Source of the DNA: Marasmius tenuissimus | Taxonomy: Eukaryota; Basidiomycota; Agaricomycetes; Agaricales; Marasmiaceae | Direction of reading: 5' to 3' | Length of the DNA: 64,000 nt | Assembly: GCA_029532415.1 (NCBI GenBank) | Contig: JAQOTA010000022.1 | Span: forward strand, 186,001 to 250,000 | Made by a program: the position numbers and the translations under genes | Shown here: piece after piece, positions 21,650-34,329 of the stretch | Numbering within the stretch: position 1 is the first letter of the stretch | Layout of the letters: every line of letters begins with the position of its first letter | Notes under the pieces: generated by a model | Databases searched by the model: none | Told to the model about the DNA's origin: nothing | Seen by the model: only the letters and a program-made list of their open reading frames with translations

Positions 21650-23651
21650 ATAGAGATATTTGTTTTGCCATATCTTATCTGGTCAAGCCTGCGTGCGAAG
21701 AGGTGCTGATATGAGGGGTCAGTATAGACAAGATCGAGTCCGAGAGCTGATCATCCAAGGGGACAGAAAGGGGCCAACAAACGTATATGAACAGAGACAG
21801 ACCTCAGATTGCGATGAATGATAGAGAGAGAATATGATCAAGTTACGTTTCTTGACTTCTTCGTCTCTCAGTTTTCGCAGGGCGAAACAAAGCAGAACAT
21901 TCAGCAGGTCTACCAGGTACAGAGCCCGAACACTCTCAGTCTCGTATGGTATCTGAAAGTATCAAGAAATGGGACTCTTGATGGAAGCCAGACCCTCCAG
22001 CTTCTCGTGATCCACCGGCGAAAGACTCGAGCAGGATCGAAATCCCTGTTCCTTCACAACCGACCGGTTCTCCGTCACCCCGAATAACCTCTTGGTCTCC
22101 GACCTCTACCCGTAGCAGAGGTTCCACCACGACGAACTTGGCCTCCTCTGCTGCTATCTTCGGGGTACCGATGGACTGAGAACTTGCCCAATCAAACAGG
22201 GTTGAACCCTTTCACATTTCCCGCCGCAATCGTGAAGTTCCGTCGGCGCACTTCAGTGACCCAAGATCTGAGTTTGTTTATTGACTTTGACTCATTCAAA
22301 TTCCTAAGAAAGACGCTATATATTATCTTCGGCGTTGAATGGAGCTCTTTGACCTTGTTCGTCCCTCATTATAGGCATAATAGCCTGTGAAAGCTAGGCG
22401 CCAAACCCCCCCCCCCCCCCCCTCCACAGGTCATGTGACCTTTCCTCTAGGGCGCAACGCGTTTGTTGGTATCCTTTAGTTCAATCGTTCTTATCTTATT
22501 CCCGGTGCTATCTATCCATACCCTATCTGTTAGCATTTTCTCCTATACTTTGGCCATATAAGACTGATCAAGAGCTCCACTCAGGCCTGATAAGCTCCAG
22601 CCACCTCCTGAAATACAGAATTTGGTACACTCGTGACTACACAACCAAGTTGATGAGATTGCGGAAAGTATCTCTTGGCATTAATTGTGAAATATCTATT
22701 GATGCTATCTTAGGCTATCTTTACCCCGACATTGAGCGTCGCCAAAATCTCGGATTACGAACCTATCCAAACCTCCTGAGGGATCGTCGACGTTGTGGAT
22801 AGATACATCATACCTAACACGCCTAATAAATGATCATGACCTGGGAGGCACCACAATTTGAACCACTCAGACCTCGCAGTCATTGTGCGGCAATAGTTGT
22901 GTTCTCCCATCCAAAGCAGGGACGTCGATGTGCCGAGCAAAGGACTCGTTCTCGAACCTGTAATCCTCAACGGACGCAGGAAAGATGGACCTCGGGGTCT
23001 ATTGAGGACTAGGAAAACAACTAATTAGACTGGCGTTTCTTAGAAACTCATGATTAAAGGTAGTGAACAACGGCTTACCTTGCGGGTAACTCTGTAAAGT
23101 TTGCGTCTATGAACTGATTGGACACAACAACAGACACTCAAAGGCCAGTCGGGTGCATACCGAGGTCCGAAGAGACTGCGGAGACTTTGAATATGGCAGA
23201 GACTGCCTTATGATCGACCTTCCCTCTTCCGATGACATGAAAATCTCGGGATTGATGGTATAAGGACGATGATTAGCGAATTCGTTCCTACCCGCAGTTG
23301 TTTCTGCTTTGATGTTGAGGTTACTGTCCCGAGCCAACGTGCCCATTTTTGCTATCGCTACTGTAAGATCTGTCAATTAATTAAATTGGGAGGCACCTAT
23401 GCGGTGCTCACTGTCGCCGACTTGTTGGAGAACGAATGAAATAGTGAGCAAAACAGAACTTGGAGGGCCCGATCACCTTCCTTATATGACTATTCCAGAC
23501 TTTCCCACGTTGACAGGACATAGATCAATTGGACTTTCTGTGCCTGTGATCATCAACGATTCGATGGGATTTTGATCCCCCACAGGTACACCCGCCCTCT
23601 AAGGCGTCAATATATAGATACATGCATTCGAACACAGATTAAACAAATGTT
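21650..23651. other. Gene-poor stretch with a 19-base poly-C tract
   Basis: Only short open frames. 22406-22424 is an uninterrupted run of 19 C residues. A minus-strand frame at 23107-23376 looks mildly protein-like but has no recognisable motif or consistent splice partners. Confidence 0.4.
22406..22424. repeat. 19-base poly-C tract
   Basis: Longest homopolymer seen in the window. Its length may be affected by sequencing error or slippage. Confidence 0.9.
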
Positions 23652-25173
23652 TCACGACAACGCCACCCACTTCTGGTGGTCTCCAGGTGCTCGACCCCAC
23701 ACCAAATCGAAGTTGGCCGAAATATGTCCGAATCTCAACGCGACCATAGACTTTGGCGTCCTTCCAGCCCAGATGCTGAATGCACGGCACGCCAATGAGC
23801 GTCCAACGTCTTCCCAAAATTCCACACGAAGATCCTCAATGGTAGAAAAAGCAAGCCGAACGCATGTCAGCGAATTTGGGTCGCATAGAGAACTCTAGAC
23901 TCCAAAATTCAGTTCCTTGTGCGTCATTAGCTAACTTTGAAGAAAATAAGCTCACCAAATTACCTGCCAATACTTTCAGATGGAGCTGTTGCAAGTCAGG
24001 GCAAGCGGCCAGCACAAAACCGATATCACGCTCGTGCCGAAGCGTAATCTCGAGGCTCTTGAGTCGTTGAAGTCCTTTGAAGTCTATCATGTCAAGGTCA
24101 CCTACACCTTCGAGACTCACGCTATGCCAGCCATACCCTTCTGCAAAGTTCACCTTATTGAGATCTTGAATCGCTCCTCTATACTGACCCAGATTCCTAA
24201 ACGAGCTCCAATCAAAATCGCGGCCTAGATCAGACCCGTTCAAAGGCGTGCTGAAAGACCGCAAGGTATCCTTGCTACTAGTGAGATATTCGCCCACGGC
24301 AGATAATGCATAACCATGCTGAGGTGTCTTATTGCAGCCTGATGCTGACAAAATAAAGCCGTCTAATGGGACGCCGCCGTGAATAAAAACGGGTTCCTTG
24401 GTCTCGACCCAGTACCACCACCGTAATCTATACGAGCCTCTATCAAATTTCCGAGATGCCCATATATGATAGAACGAATTCCAAGTAACGACGTCCATCT
24501 GTAGGTTCTCAAGGCTCCTAAGGTCGGCTAAAAGCAAAAACATTTCCCATTGCGACGGCCCGAGCGCAGGCAAATGCATCCCGGTCAAAGACAGAGAACG
24601 TAGGGCTTGTGGTAAAAGGGAAACAGTGAGGCCTTGTGGAATCGAAGACGCGGCCGGATACAAGGTACAGCTTGCGTCAATATTCAACGTTTCCAGATGA
24701 GGAACGCGAGCGAGGAGTTCGAGTAGATCATCGACGGGAAACGGAAGTACGCGAATGCATAGCACGGTAATCCGAGGAAATATCTTGAAGAAATCGAAAA
24801 CCGCTCCAATATCGGCAGCAAAGGCTAGGTCCTCGCACGAGAACTGTGTTTCTACTGAATGCCTACTGCCTATGATACCACGCCCCAAAGTTATGGTTCT
24901 GGGAGTCCTTAACATCCGGTGCTTTCCGATATAAATAGCTTTCCACCTTTCGATTGGAAACCCACTTGGACCTATATTGGTCGCGTCCGAAAGTCTTGCC
25001 CAGAAATCCAACGCTGCGTGAAAGCCGCGGCTGTCTCGCAAGAAGATGTGCTGGTACGCCCATGGGAACAAGCAAGCGTACCAATGTCTGGAGACGCGAA
25101 TAAGCCCACGACGAACTTCAGGAGGAACGAAAGAAATTATCAAATCAAACGTTTCCGGAGATATCTTGTCCAT
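23652..25173 (-). CDS. F-box-like protein, two exons
   Basis: Exons 25173-23956 and 23894-23652 give 486 aa. The N-terminus MDKISPETFDLIISFVPPEVRRGLIRVSRHW (read in parts) is an F-box-type helix pair followed by leucine-rich segments (LETLNIDASC, LRSLSLTGMHL, LKSLEITLRH). A 61-nt intron with a GTGAGC donor and TCTAG acceptor restores an open C-terminal frame (STIEDLRVEFWEDVGRSL...) ending in TGA at 23652-23654. Without the intron the protein would stop at 23836 after an unlikely tail. No other domain seen. Confidence 0.68.
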
Positions 25174-25754
25174 GCCTGCGATGCCCTTGTGAGCTTATGA
25201 TAGAAGAACTAATGGAATACTCACAAGTAAAAGAGCTGATAATAGGCATTAGATTGTACTTGCTTGAACGCTTCTGGCCATCCTTTTATTGAGCCACGCC
25301 ATTGCCAAGAATGTCTCAGTCAATTCATGTTTGCGACTGAGCATCATGTGGAGATTTCGGCATCACTGTTCTCTCCAGTGTCCGCATACGGCACTTCGCA
25401 TATGACATACCTCACATGCTTTCGATCCTCTTCTCAGCAGCACGCCTGTGGGTAGGTAGTTACCTCAAATGAGAATAGATCTATCTATGTCTATCTGTGT
25501 ATGAAACGTATGTCTACTAGTTGATATGCTGATGCACAACTTATGTTCTATTGTTGCTTAAACTCACGCAAAGTACATTCATCTGAGTCTACATAAAGAT
25601 TCGTCCCTCTTTCACAATATGAATCGAAAATCCGAGGAGTTCCAATCTTTTGACCGCTTTGATGTTGTATAGAACCCCAAAGCACGTCTTGTCAAGATCG
25701 GGCCAATATTCGGGGACGGTCACTGTCACGATGGTAAAGACGTGAATGTCATCC
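25174..25754. other. Intergenic, nothing recognised
   Basis: AT-rich with short CTATCTATGTCTATCTGTGTATG-type simple sequence near 25480-25502. No gene. Confidence 0.4.
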
Positions 25755-26638
25755 CTAGTACCGATCCCTTGAAACGCGACAGAAAGCTGTACCGGAAGAT
25801 TTCAATTTCAAAGATTGAAAATCCAAGCCTTTGAGACCACTCACATTCGGCTCGCAATCTAATCCTAAAAACAAAGCTGAGAGCGAACTCAAAAGTTGTT
25901 TCTTCGATTCGGCGACCGGAATCATTTGAGAGGCAGCAATCGTATTCCTACGAGGCATGTTCAAAAAAACACTCTGAACGAAATCCTCTAATATAAGTCG
26001 ATGCTGGAGAGGTAGCTGATTTTTTCGCATAGTAGGCGGGGAGACCAGACCGGCGAAGCAAGTTCTACAAGAAATATCTGATGTTAGCGTGTCCATAAAA
26101 CACTACCAATTCACGCACCCAAATATATGATGCTGTTCGGTCAACTCATGTTTCTTAAGAGTGCCAACTGAAACTTCGATGCTAAGGCCGTCCACCGGTT
26201 TGAACCGGCCGTACACGGGATGGATCCATGCAATCGACTTGAGCTCCGCGCTTACCTTGGGAAGGAATATCTCTATCGTGATCCCAACGTCGGTCATTGC
26301 ATTACTGCTGTTAACATGGAACGACACCACAATCTGGATCAACAAAAGATAGACGTCAAAATGTGTCTTAATGATTGCGAGAAGAAGCGCACCTGCGGTT
26401 TTACACGGTAGTAGGCAATGACAATCTGAAGTTGTCGGAATGCCACGAACGCAGCATTTGCATCAGGCAAGAGATCGAAACTGAGAGGCCCTGGCATTGG
26501 AAGCCGAAGAAAGAGCCCTCGCATAAATCCTATGATCGCCTGATCCACCTCGGAGTCGGTCACCTTGGACGTTTTCATCAAAGCGTTGTGGACGTGGGCA
26601 TATACTCCATCGCTATTACAGTGTCCAGCCGCATGCAT
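25755..26638 (-). CDS. Hypothetical multi-exon gene, structure unresolved
   Basis: Three adjacent minus-strand open pieces (26638-26339, 26345-26103, 26096-25755) show protein-like composition (DANAAFVAFRQLQIVIAYYR, DVGITIEIFLPKVSAELK, HRLILEDFVQSVFLNMPRR) separated by probable short introns. I could not settle the splice sites. It may be an independent gene or the 3' part of the gene at 26616-27780. No family recognised. Confidence 0.33.
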
Positions 26639-27780
26639 TATCGGTCAGTGAACGATATCGGATCGGAACCAAAGCACGGACACACCTCTGTAATACTCCC
26701 TCATCGCACTCTCGACAAGAAACCTCCATTTGGTACCGACTGTCGTGCATAACCAGATGTTGCGCGACGTCCCCATAAACCAAAGGCCACTTCCATCCAC
26801 ATCGAGTCCCGATGCCCATTGTGACTCGTACCCGTCTACGGTACGCTGTAATATGCGACCATGACTGTGCAACGAGCCACTTCAATCCAACTTCATCAAG
26901 ATCAAAAGTCGCTGGTCTCTCGGTCAACGGTAAGACCCAAGTTGCACTGTCACCAACGACACGATCACGACTGAACTCGTAAGCTCGGCGCAAGCCTGAG
27001 ATGGCCGAGGACGATGTGACCAGCATCCACCCACGCTCACTGTATTTCCTAAGAGCATACTCCGCCCGAAATGAGGTGACCAGTTGAATGTTTTCACGAA
27101 GATGGAGCGTGGAATAGGGATATAAAGAGAACGCGTGTGTTGCACTGATGAAGTTCATGACACAGCCTGTTGCAAAACAAACAAAGTCAACTAAGCTCGA
27201 CGACATGGCAAAGAAATACCAGCAAATACTTACTACTATGGAAGCCCAAAATTGCCTCAAAAGGGGCATTCTTGCAGACAACTACTTGCACTTTCGCCGT
27301 GACTCCGAGGGCGGTTTTTGTGAAGGATATAACGGAGCCAATACCGCTCAAACCGTATACGAATGGGTCCTGAACAGATGTCCCTGCTTCACGTAAAGCA
27401 TCTGCAAGAGTCGCCGGTCCGCCAGGATAAGGTGCGAATTCGTATCCAAACAGCATCAACAGCCTGATGAGATTCTTGAAATAGCCCGGGTAGCAATATA
27501 TATCTAAGTCCGAGTCAAGCCACTCTTCTTTGGCGAAGAACTGCAATGCAATGGAGCCCGATATAAGAAATCCGTCCGTAGCTTGAACTTCCCTAAATCG
27601 ACGAATTTGCCACGGACAGAAGAACCGTAAAAGCAACTTGTCGACGTTATGAACACGGCGCTCATATGAGCAGACGGCGCGGAGGAAGTCCTGACTGACG
27701 GAAGACATCCTCCGGAGCTCCGCAGACGTGAAGAGGGGAAGGAAGGTATCGAATCCGAGACCAAATAGCAGTAATGGCAC
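26616..27780 (-). CDS. F-box-like / nucleotidyltransferase-like protein, paralogue A
   Basis: Exons 27780-27234 and 27166-26616 (phase-1 intron, GTAAGT...ACAG) give about 365 aa. An F-box-like N-terminal helix region (LRRMSSVSQDFLRAVCSYERR) precedes FLISGSIALQFF...SDLDIY. This matches the nucleotidyltransferase-fold signature: a G-S pair, then D-x-D after about 13 residues. The third acidic residue normally found on a following strand appears replaced (KVQVVV), so catalysis is doubtful. After the intron comes VMNFISATHAFSLYPYSTL. Paralogue B at 35.97-37.23 kb shares the domain order, the intron position and phase, and the MNFI...SLYPY block. Molecular role unknown. The C-terminus may continue in further exons. 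Confidence 0.55.
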
Positions 27781-30700
27781 AACTCGCTGTGACGCCCTAT
27801 AATAGATACTAATGAGAATTCATCAACAACACAAAAAGGAAGAAAAACAGAACCTTGATGCATTACGGCGTCCCAAACTACTCCGTCCGCGAATGTAAAC
27901 GACCATTCCTAGAAGCCGTACCAGAAAAGAGACGGTAGATTGCTAGTGAGATTGAGAGGCCAAACAAACTTATAATGATACCTTGCAAATAGGCTCTATT
28001 TATACGCCCGTAATCCTGCGTTATGTCGAAAATTGTACACGGTCTTTCGCTTGCTTCGACGGAATTGCCGCCCCCCCCACTTCCGCTAACATGACCGAGG
28101 GTTGGGAACTTGGGCAACTTTCGACCTTCGACACACACGCCATGACCTTCCCAATTGCGGACTCGGCCACGGTCATGCAGCTTGATGAACCCACGCATAT
28201 ACAATAGTAACTGTTGAATACCTAAAAGTATTCAGAAGGCTATGATGGAGCATATACAGAGCTGACCATTTGGCTTGTCTGCACCACTCAGGATCTCCAC
28301 GATACGGTGAATGAAGCGTTTTAACAGTACCAGGGACCCGACTTCAAACCGTACCGCTGAGAAACAATCTCAAGTCTAAAAAAGCCGCTGAAAAGCATGC
28401 GCATACGTGTATGGACTTACTTGTGGTTATTAGGTTTATTATCCTTGCCTGGAGACATCGAGGAATTCAACCCAACGCGTTACGTTCGATCGGGAGCAGT
28501 GCCGCGGAGCAATCTTGCGCTCGGTACAAGTGGCCTTAAGTGTTCGGTGTTTTCGATTGAAGTCAGCAAAGCGAAAGCCACTCCTTCACCGTAACACACG
28601 TCTACAAGCCATCATTGATGTCTCTGTGATAGAAAAATGTTTGGCTTCACGGGCGAACTGGTCCACCTGCAATCGGACTGGAGCCGACTTAACCCCCGTA
28701 ATTTTTGCAAATCGGCTCTTCAACACCTTGATGGAAGGCTTTCCGTTTTGTTGAAACTGCACAAGGAACTGACTGTCGTCGCGGCGGAAACGGGAGAAAT
28801 GCTTACTGGTGGCATCCTGATCGAAGATCAATCTGAAACGATCGTATCCTTTATCTCATTGACACGAGATGTTTTCGGTAACCTCTGGCTTATCCATGTC
28901 AAGATCTACGGGAAGAGTTAGATAGAGGCCGAACATATACGCCTAAAGCTCCAGAAGTCCGAGTGTCGACCTCTCACAACAACAACGAAGCAGGCCAGAA
29001 AAATTGCTTACTTTCTGTCCTACATTAGCAACGAGACATCTTATCCGGAGCGTGATTCCACGCTACTTCTTCGCCGGCTTCCCATGATCCAATCTAGAAA
29101 CTGCTGCGGGTAAACTATTGGGTATGGCATTATATCAATTGCACCCTCGAAAAAGAAAGACCATACTTTTTTTCCATCTCAGGAGTCATCGCCACTCTTA
29201 GATTATCAGCCGAGTTTTCAGACCTGTGCCCTAAAAAGGTTGAGCCACAGAACCATAGAAGCACCACTGTTATGAACATGTATCGCCCAACCTCACCACC
29301 GCTACTACCACCATCAGACCTGCGCCAGCTATACACTGGAATTACGTTTCTGTGTTCTCCACTTGTCTTGAATACTGTAGAGATTAGAACAGTGATCTAC
29401 TCGGACCGCACTCAACAAGGTAGACAAGAACACTTCCCTAAATGAAGTCCTTTCTGTAGGGATGCTGTAGTACGGGGTTCGGATCTGCACAACCTATGAC
29501 AAATGATCATCGATCGTCGTACCCAGGTTGGCGCCGTGGGAACTCCATCTTGACGCCATGAGGCTCACAACGAACTTTGACCAAACAAATGCCCACAAAT
29601 AGCCGAAACAGGAGACAGACCTTGGAGTTCGTTTGGAGTGTAAGCTTGAACCTGGTTCTTCTCTACGAGAACGTGAACCGGAGGCCTCGTTCCCATTCCG
29701 AAAAACGCCAAATTCACGCTCTAGTTTGTTGCAACCTACCCAATCATCTGTAGTCCTGACCTGTGTTTCTGGACAAGCTTTCCTGAGAGTCGTTGTCGAA
29801 CGCGCGTATCCGTCTCTTACCTCACCATCTCATATTCACAACACTTACAACAAGACCAGGAACAAAAGCAGAGCCTACTGGGACACGAATCTGTGTTGGT
29901 GCCTGGCTCCCTATCATTAATCGGTAGAATTTTAGAGACAAACGCGTTTCCGATACCACCTATATCAGGCGGAGAAAGGGTCGCAAAAAGTAAGAATCTC
30001 TCAGCCCCACCTACAACAAACAAAAATGCTAGACACACTTCTAGATCATCCGAGACGCGAACTCTCCACGGCACATGAATGCATTACAGGTGACCTGGCC
30101 ATCTCAAAGTACTGAATATCACAACACAAGGCGTAACAACCTAAGCGAAAACCCCGAGTATTAGAACGTTTTCGGGACATCAGGACCATGGCCAACAGGT
30201 TTCGACCACCAGGAGCACTTACACCGTCCCGAGAGTTCTGTAAGATATTCGGTACGCCACTCTGGCACTCGAATACACACCTGTATTATTATTACTAAAG
30301 TGCTTGATCTATCACAAGAGTCCCCAGCAAGAGTATTGGGTAACTCTTCTACGAAACCGGTCCGCCGAGGCCCCGTATCCAAAGACTGCTCACGCGCTGG
30401 CACCGCAAACTATCTATTCATTCCCGTCATCAATCAATTATGCGACGTCTTGAATAGTCCATTTTTGGGATTTTCTTGCACGATGCGACTCTACGAAGGG
30501 TAGCGCCCGTCCTAACTGACCATACGACGCACCCCACAAATGCGAAGTCCTCATGCAGCACGGTAGATACCCAGATGGAAAACTATATACGCTTTACCTG
30601 TTTCCTCTGTACTTCCCCGCTCCAAACCGGAGGCCACAACGAATCCGCGTTCAAGGTGCCTTCGAGACAACGAAAAAGCATCAAGCAACTGAAACTGAAA

Positions 30701-30925
30701 CGCTGCCATTCTGACAAAATGTCCGCTTCCGAACGGTATACCATCTCGATACCGACCCTTGACAAAACGCGCATCTACATCGTTTCGAAATAGCGCGGCT
30801 CCGCCTGTACCTGTGTCCATCTCCGTGAATCTGGCCACATAAATCGCCCTCCTAACACCTTCGATCTTTGTTCACGATGTCAAAGAAGTATTTTCATTCC
30901 CAACTGGGCAATGAACAGTAAGTAA
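27781..30925. other. Gene-poor interval
   Basis: A minus-strand frame at 27878-28204 contains one hydrophobic stretch (LQGIIISLFGLSISLAIYRLF) like a membrane segment. A plus-strand frame at 28637-28921 looks weakly protein-like. Neither has a recognisable family or splice support, so they are not called as genes. Confidence 0.4.
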
Positions 30926-31021
30926 GACGCATAGACTCTGCTACGCATAGGCCGATTTTACGCATAGGCCATGATTACGCATAGACCATTATTACGCATA
31001 GGCCATTATTACGCATAGACC
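30926..31021 (+). repeat. 17-bp tandem repeat (ACGCATAG core), about six copies
   Basis: The core ACGCATAG starts at 30927, 30943, 30960, 30977, 30994 and 31011, a period of 16-17 bp. The later units read ATTACGCATAGACCATT with GGCC/GACC alternation. A degenerate three-copy relative lies at 32436-32478. Confidence 0.88.
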
Positions 31022-31542
31022 TTAATACTCCGATACAGTCGCGGATCTCTCAAAGACAGTAACCTGCCGTGAGAGTTTTGAGGGAATCAGTTGGAGCAAT
31101 GCCCACTACGTACCCGCTACTAACTCCGCAACCCAACAGGGCGCCACGTACCATCAATTTTCTGACTCCTGAGAAACAGTTCTTGACCTTCTGTATACTC
31201 TGTTCTGTGACAGGTATCGATATCAAGGTATACTAGTACGGATGTCCCAAGATCCGTATCGGACTTGTGCAGTATCGAGGTATTGGTCGAAAACTTTAAT
31301 AGAAATAGAAATAAACATACCAGGACGGCGTAATCCGTCATATAGACATCTTTACACCGCTGAACGCATGGATTTGCTGTCACGTAGGCCCCATTCCTCG
31401 CTTAGCCTTTCAAATAAACACCGCGTCTTGCTTGACTCTCATTCTCATTAAGCAGTGGGGCAGGAGTCATCCAGGTACTACTCTGCCTAACATTACAAGG
31501 GACCAGAACTCAAGGATGAAACAACGGGTGCAAACCTGTGTA

Positions 31543-31678
31543 GTGTTGTCAGGTCATAAGGCAGGGTTTTCCAGGTCGAGGGCGACCAAAAATCCGTACC
31601 CTCGCCTTCTGCCCCATCATGCCCTGACCTGGGGCGGGCGAGGCCCGTGCCCTGGGCAGACCTACAAGTCATGACCCA
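31543..31678. repeat. GC-rich foldback element, copy 1
   Basis: A GC-rich island in AT-richer DNA with self-complementary segments. The inner hairpin is CGAGGG...CCCTCG around CCAAAAATCC, and outer GTCAGGTCAT/ATGAC-type and GCCCTGACC segments flank it. A relative with the same inner hairpin and flanks is at 31965-32140. Confidence 0.6.
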
Positions 31679-31964
31679 TGTCTAAATGATTATCTTTGTG
31701 GCTATAAGTTGTGGTGAGTGACTAGAGTTAGTTCAGAAAACCATATGAAACATATCTATGGGCTCACCGAGACTATTTCTGGGTTAATATGGGGCACGGG
31801 TGAATATGTAAGGGTTAGGCCTAGCTAGAGAACACTAAATAACAGCTGTTTAGAGCCGCAAAATGCGAAAACTGACAGCGGAGAGCCATTACAACTTGGG
31901 CTATTGGCTTCTGAGGCCTTGGGAAAGCATCAATGGGCCGTCGTGGCTGGTACCGACTAGTCTC

Positions 31965-32140
31965 ACGCCGAGAAGGGCTGCCCCGGGCAATTACCCCGGG
32001 CGAGGGCAATCCAAAATCCAAACCCTCGCCCTCCGCCCTCTTCTGCCCTCACTTAGAGCAGGGCAGGGCAAACTCGCCCGGGGCGAGGCAAGGTAGGGTA
32101 CCAGGGCAACTGCCCTGCCCTGACATCACTACCTGAGGTT
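31965..32140. repeat. GC-rich foldback element, copy 2
   Basis: It shares with copy 1 the order GCGAGGG, CCAAAATCC, CCCTCGCC, CTGCCC and a later GCGAGGC, with arms such as GCCCCGGG and CCCGGGGC. It ends in GCCCTGCCCTGAC. It looks like a small non-autonomous palindromic element. Target duplications were not identified. Confidence 0.6.
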
Positions 32141-32435
32141 ACCTGTGGACCCGCGGTCGTGCATCTTGACCCGTCGCTTGGCATCTCACACGGTTTTGCA
32201 ACTCTCAAGATCTCAATTCCCAAGGTCCAGAGTGGTTTCTGACCCTCTTACCCCGTCGATTGACCATACGACTTCTTCAACTAAATATCTTCGCCAACGG
32301 ACAAACCATACCGCATATTAAATTTCTGGGATGCATCCCCTCTCCACAGGCGATTACCCTCCGTGAAAGCATATTTGCACTAGAAGAATGAATCCTGCCA
32401 GTTTGCAACGATGCCAAACAGCCTTTCGAGTTGGA

Positions 32436-32478
32436 ACGCATGGACCCTACTACGCATAGACCTGTATACACGCAGATA
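32436..32478 (+). repeat. Degenerate 17-bp repeat cluster
   Basis: ACGCATGG (32436), ACGCATAG (32452) and ACGCAGAT (32470) in a 16-18 bp rhythm, with GGACC/GACCTG context. Related to the array at 30926. Confidence 0.6.
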
Positions 32479-33609
32479 CGATAGTATGGGATGCAGTGAC
32501 ACTCCCAATGAATCTACAAATTCGTTCAGGTTTGCATTACAGTTCATGGGTTTCCTTCAACCTGATTCCGTGAAATTGATATAGATCCCACAATAGACCG
32601 TCGCACGCTACAACGTCTTCTATTCCGAGTCCAAGCTTCACGGAGAGCGTGTGAACCAGACCTAAGCATGGGACCGTCACGACGTGCGTTCTCCGTCCCT
32701 GATCAGCCCTGATCCCCTTTCAAACACCGACGACACCAACAATCTCCAACAATCGATATTAGAGCATATTCGCAGATCGCTCCCAGGCAGATAGGAACAA
32801 AATCTCGGACCTTTCCGAATACGTCGCCGAAAAACCAGCCATGACGTAGACTTTGTCTCGGATTTTTCCGAGCTGAGCTTCGGTCCGCTCGTAGAGGTTT
32901 TGCGAACATGCCCTATTTCTTGCTCAAAGCTTCCCTTAAGTACCACATTAGCTTACTCACAACATCCCTCGTTGCAAGTCTTCATGCCGGAGCGATAGCT
33001 TATCTGCAGTCACCATGCTCAATGTAGCGGATTTTCATCCAATGTTTCGTTAACATCTCGCTCCAGCCACACGACAATATTATCATCAAGTAGATGCAGC
33101 ACGTTGGTACCAAAAGACGGTGGAAAGCATTTGATGTTGGCTACGAGTCTGACGAGATCACCGTCAGGTAATTACATTATATCACACCATTCGCGCCATA
33201 TGAGTGAGCATCAGCCCTCCTGAATACTTCGACGCGACTCATCAAGAAACGCTCGATTTACCTCGCCAGCTGACAAGTCAATCTAAACCGACCTAATTAT
33301 CAACTATACCGCTCTCTTCAAATCATACAATCTACCACCCTGTCAATCTCTTGCGCTACCCAGTCCTCACACGCCCTCTCCTCGGTCATGTATTTGATGT
33401 CAGGCCCCAAATTACTTCGTAATGCAAGTTGCGTTACCTATACCAATCAAGCGTTCCCGACATGAGTCTCGTTTGTAATCACCTTCGCAGAGAAGCCACT
33501 CCAAATATATATTCACGTGGATTTTTCTTGTGATGAAGTTCACCAGACTGGGAGAATATCTGAAATCAGCCACATTACTCGAATCGTTGGCCTCCATCAA
33601 CGCACTCGC

Positions 33610-34325
33610 ATGTCTTCCACAATGCCCACAGCTTCCACAGCGTTATTGATCGTAGTGGCAACACTTCTACCCACCTTCGCTATCTTCCTATTTTCAATTT
33701 ACCTCCGGCCTTGGCGAAGTCGAACACGAACGCATAACCCTTCACGTCCGTATCTTCCAACTGAGCTTATTCCACGCATCATCGTTGACCTTCTATACTC
33801 GGCGCAGAAATGACAACATCCTATCAACTTTCTCGACTTGAGGTGAGGTTCAACATCATCGTGTCTCTGGTATAGATCCTCCCCTCAGCTGCTCATAATT
33901 TATTCTATTCAAGCTCGGGGATGATATTCCCACTTCCGCGCACGAACGTACCACAACCCATCAATCCAGGTGCTCCCGTAGCAGCTGTCAGCAAGATCCC
34001 AATCTCAAAAGCAGGCCCTCCTCAACGTTATCTCTTGAAAGCAGGCCCTCGTCGACATTCTCTCTTGAAAACAGCCTCCCGACTTTTCGACCGGGCACCA
34101 CCCACAACTACGACCTCCCTGCACGACCAGAAACTCGTATCTCTGACATTATCGATCCATATAACCCACGCAATGCTCACAAATTGGGCGTTAAACCGCC
34201 AACGCAATTCGCTGACTCACATTCCATCTTCCACGATTCTGTTTTCCCTTCCCATAATAGCGAAGTTCTTACCGATCCAAACATTAAACCTTCAAGTGTC
34301 TTACTCGACGATTCACTGAACCAGA
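33610..34325 (+). CDS. Hypothetical protein with N-terminal membrane segment (gene model tentative)
   Basis: ATG at 33610 starts a stretch with one hydrophobic segment (LLIVVATLLPTFAIFLFSIYL) followed by an Arg-rich region (RPWRSRTRTHNPSR), as in a type-II anchor or a cut signal. Downstream at about 34000-34330 an open frame includes a short internal repeat (SRPSSTLSLE then SRPSSTFSLE) and ends in TAA. A further protein-like frame lies at 34490-34690. I could not define introns joining these, and no family is recognised. Confidence 0.3.
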
Positions 34326-34329
34326 ATCC

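Noticed and set aside
27878..28204. Small membrane protein on the minus strand
   Set aside because: One hydrophobic segment only, Gly-rich low-complexity part overlaps a poly-C run, and there is no splice or family support.
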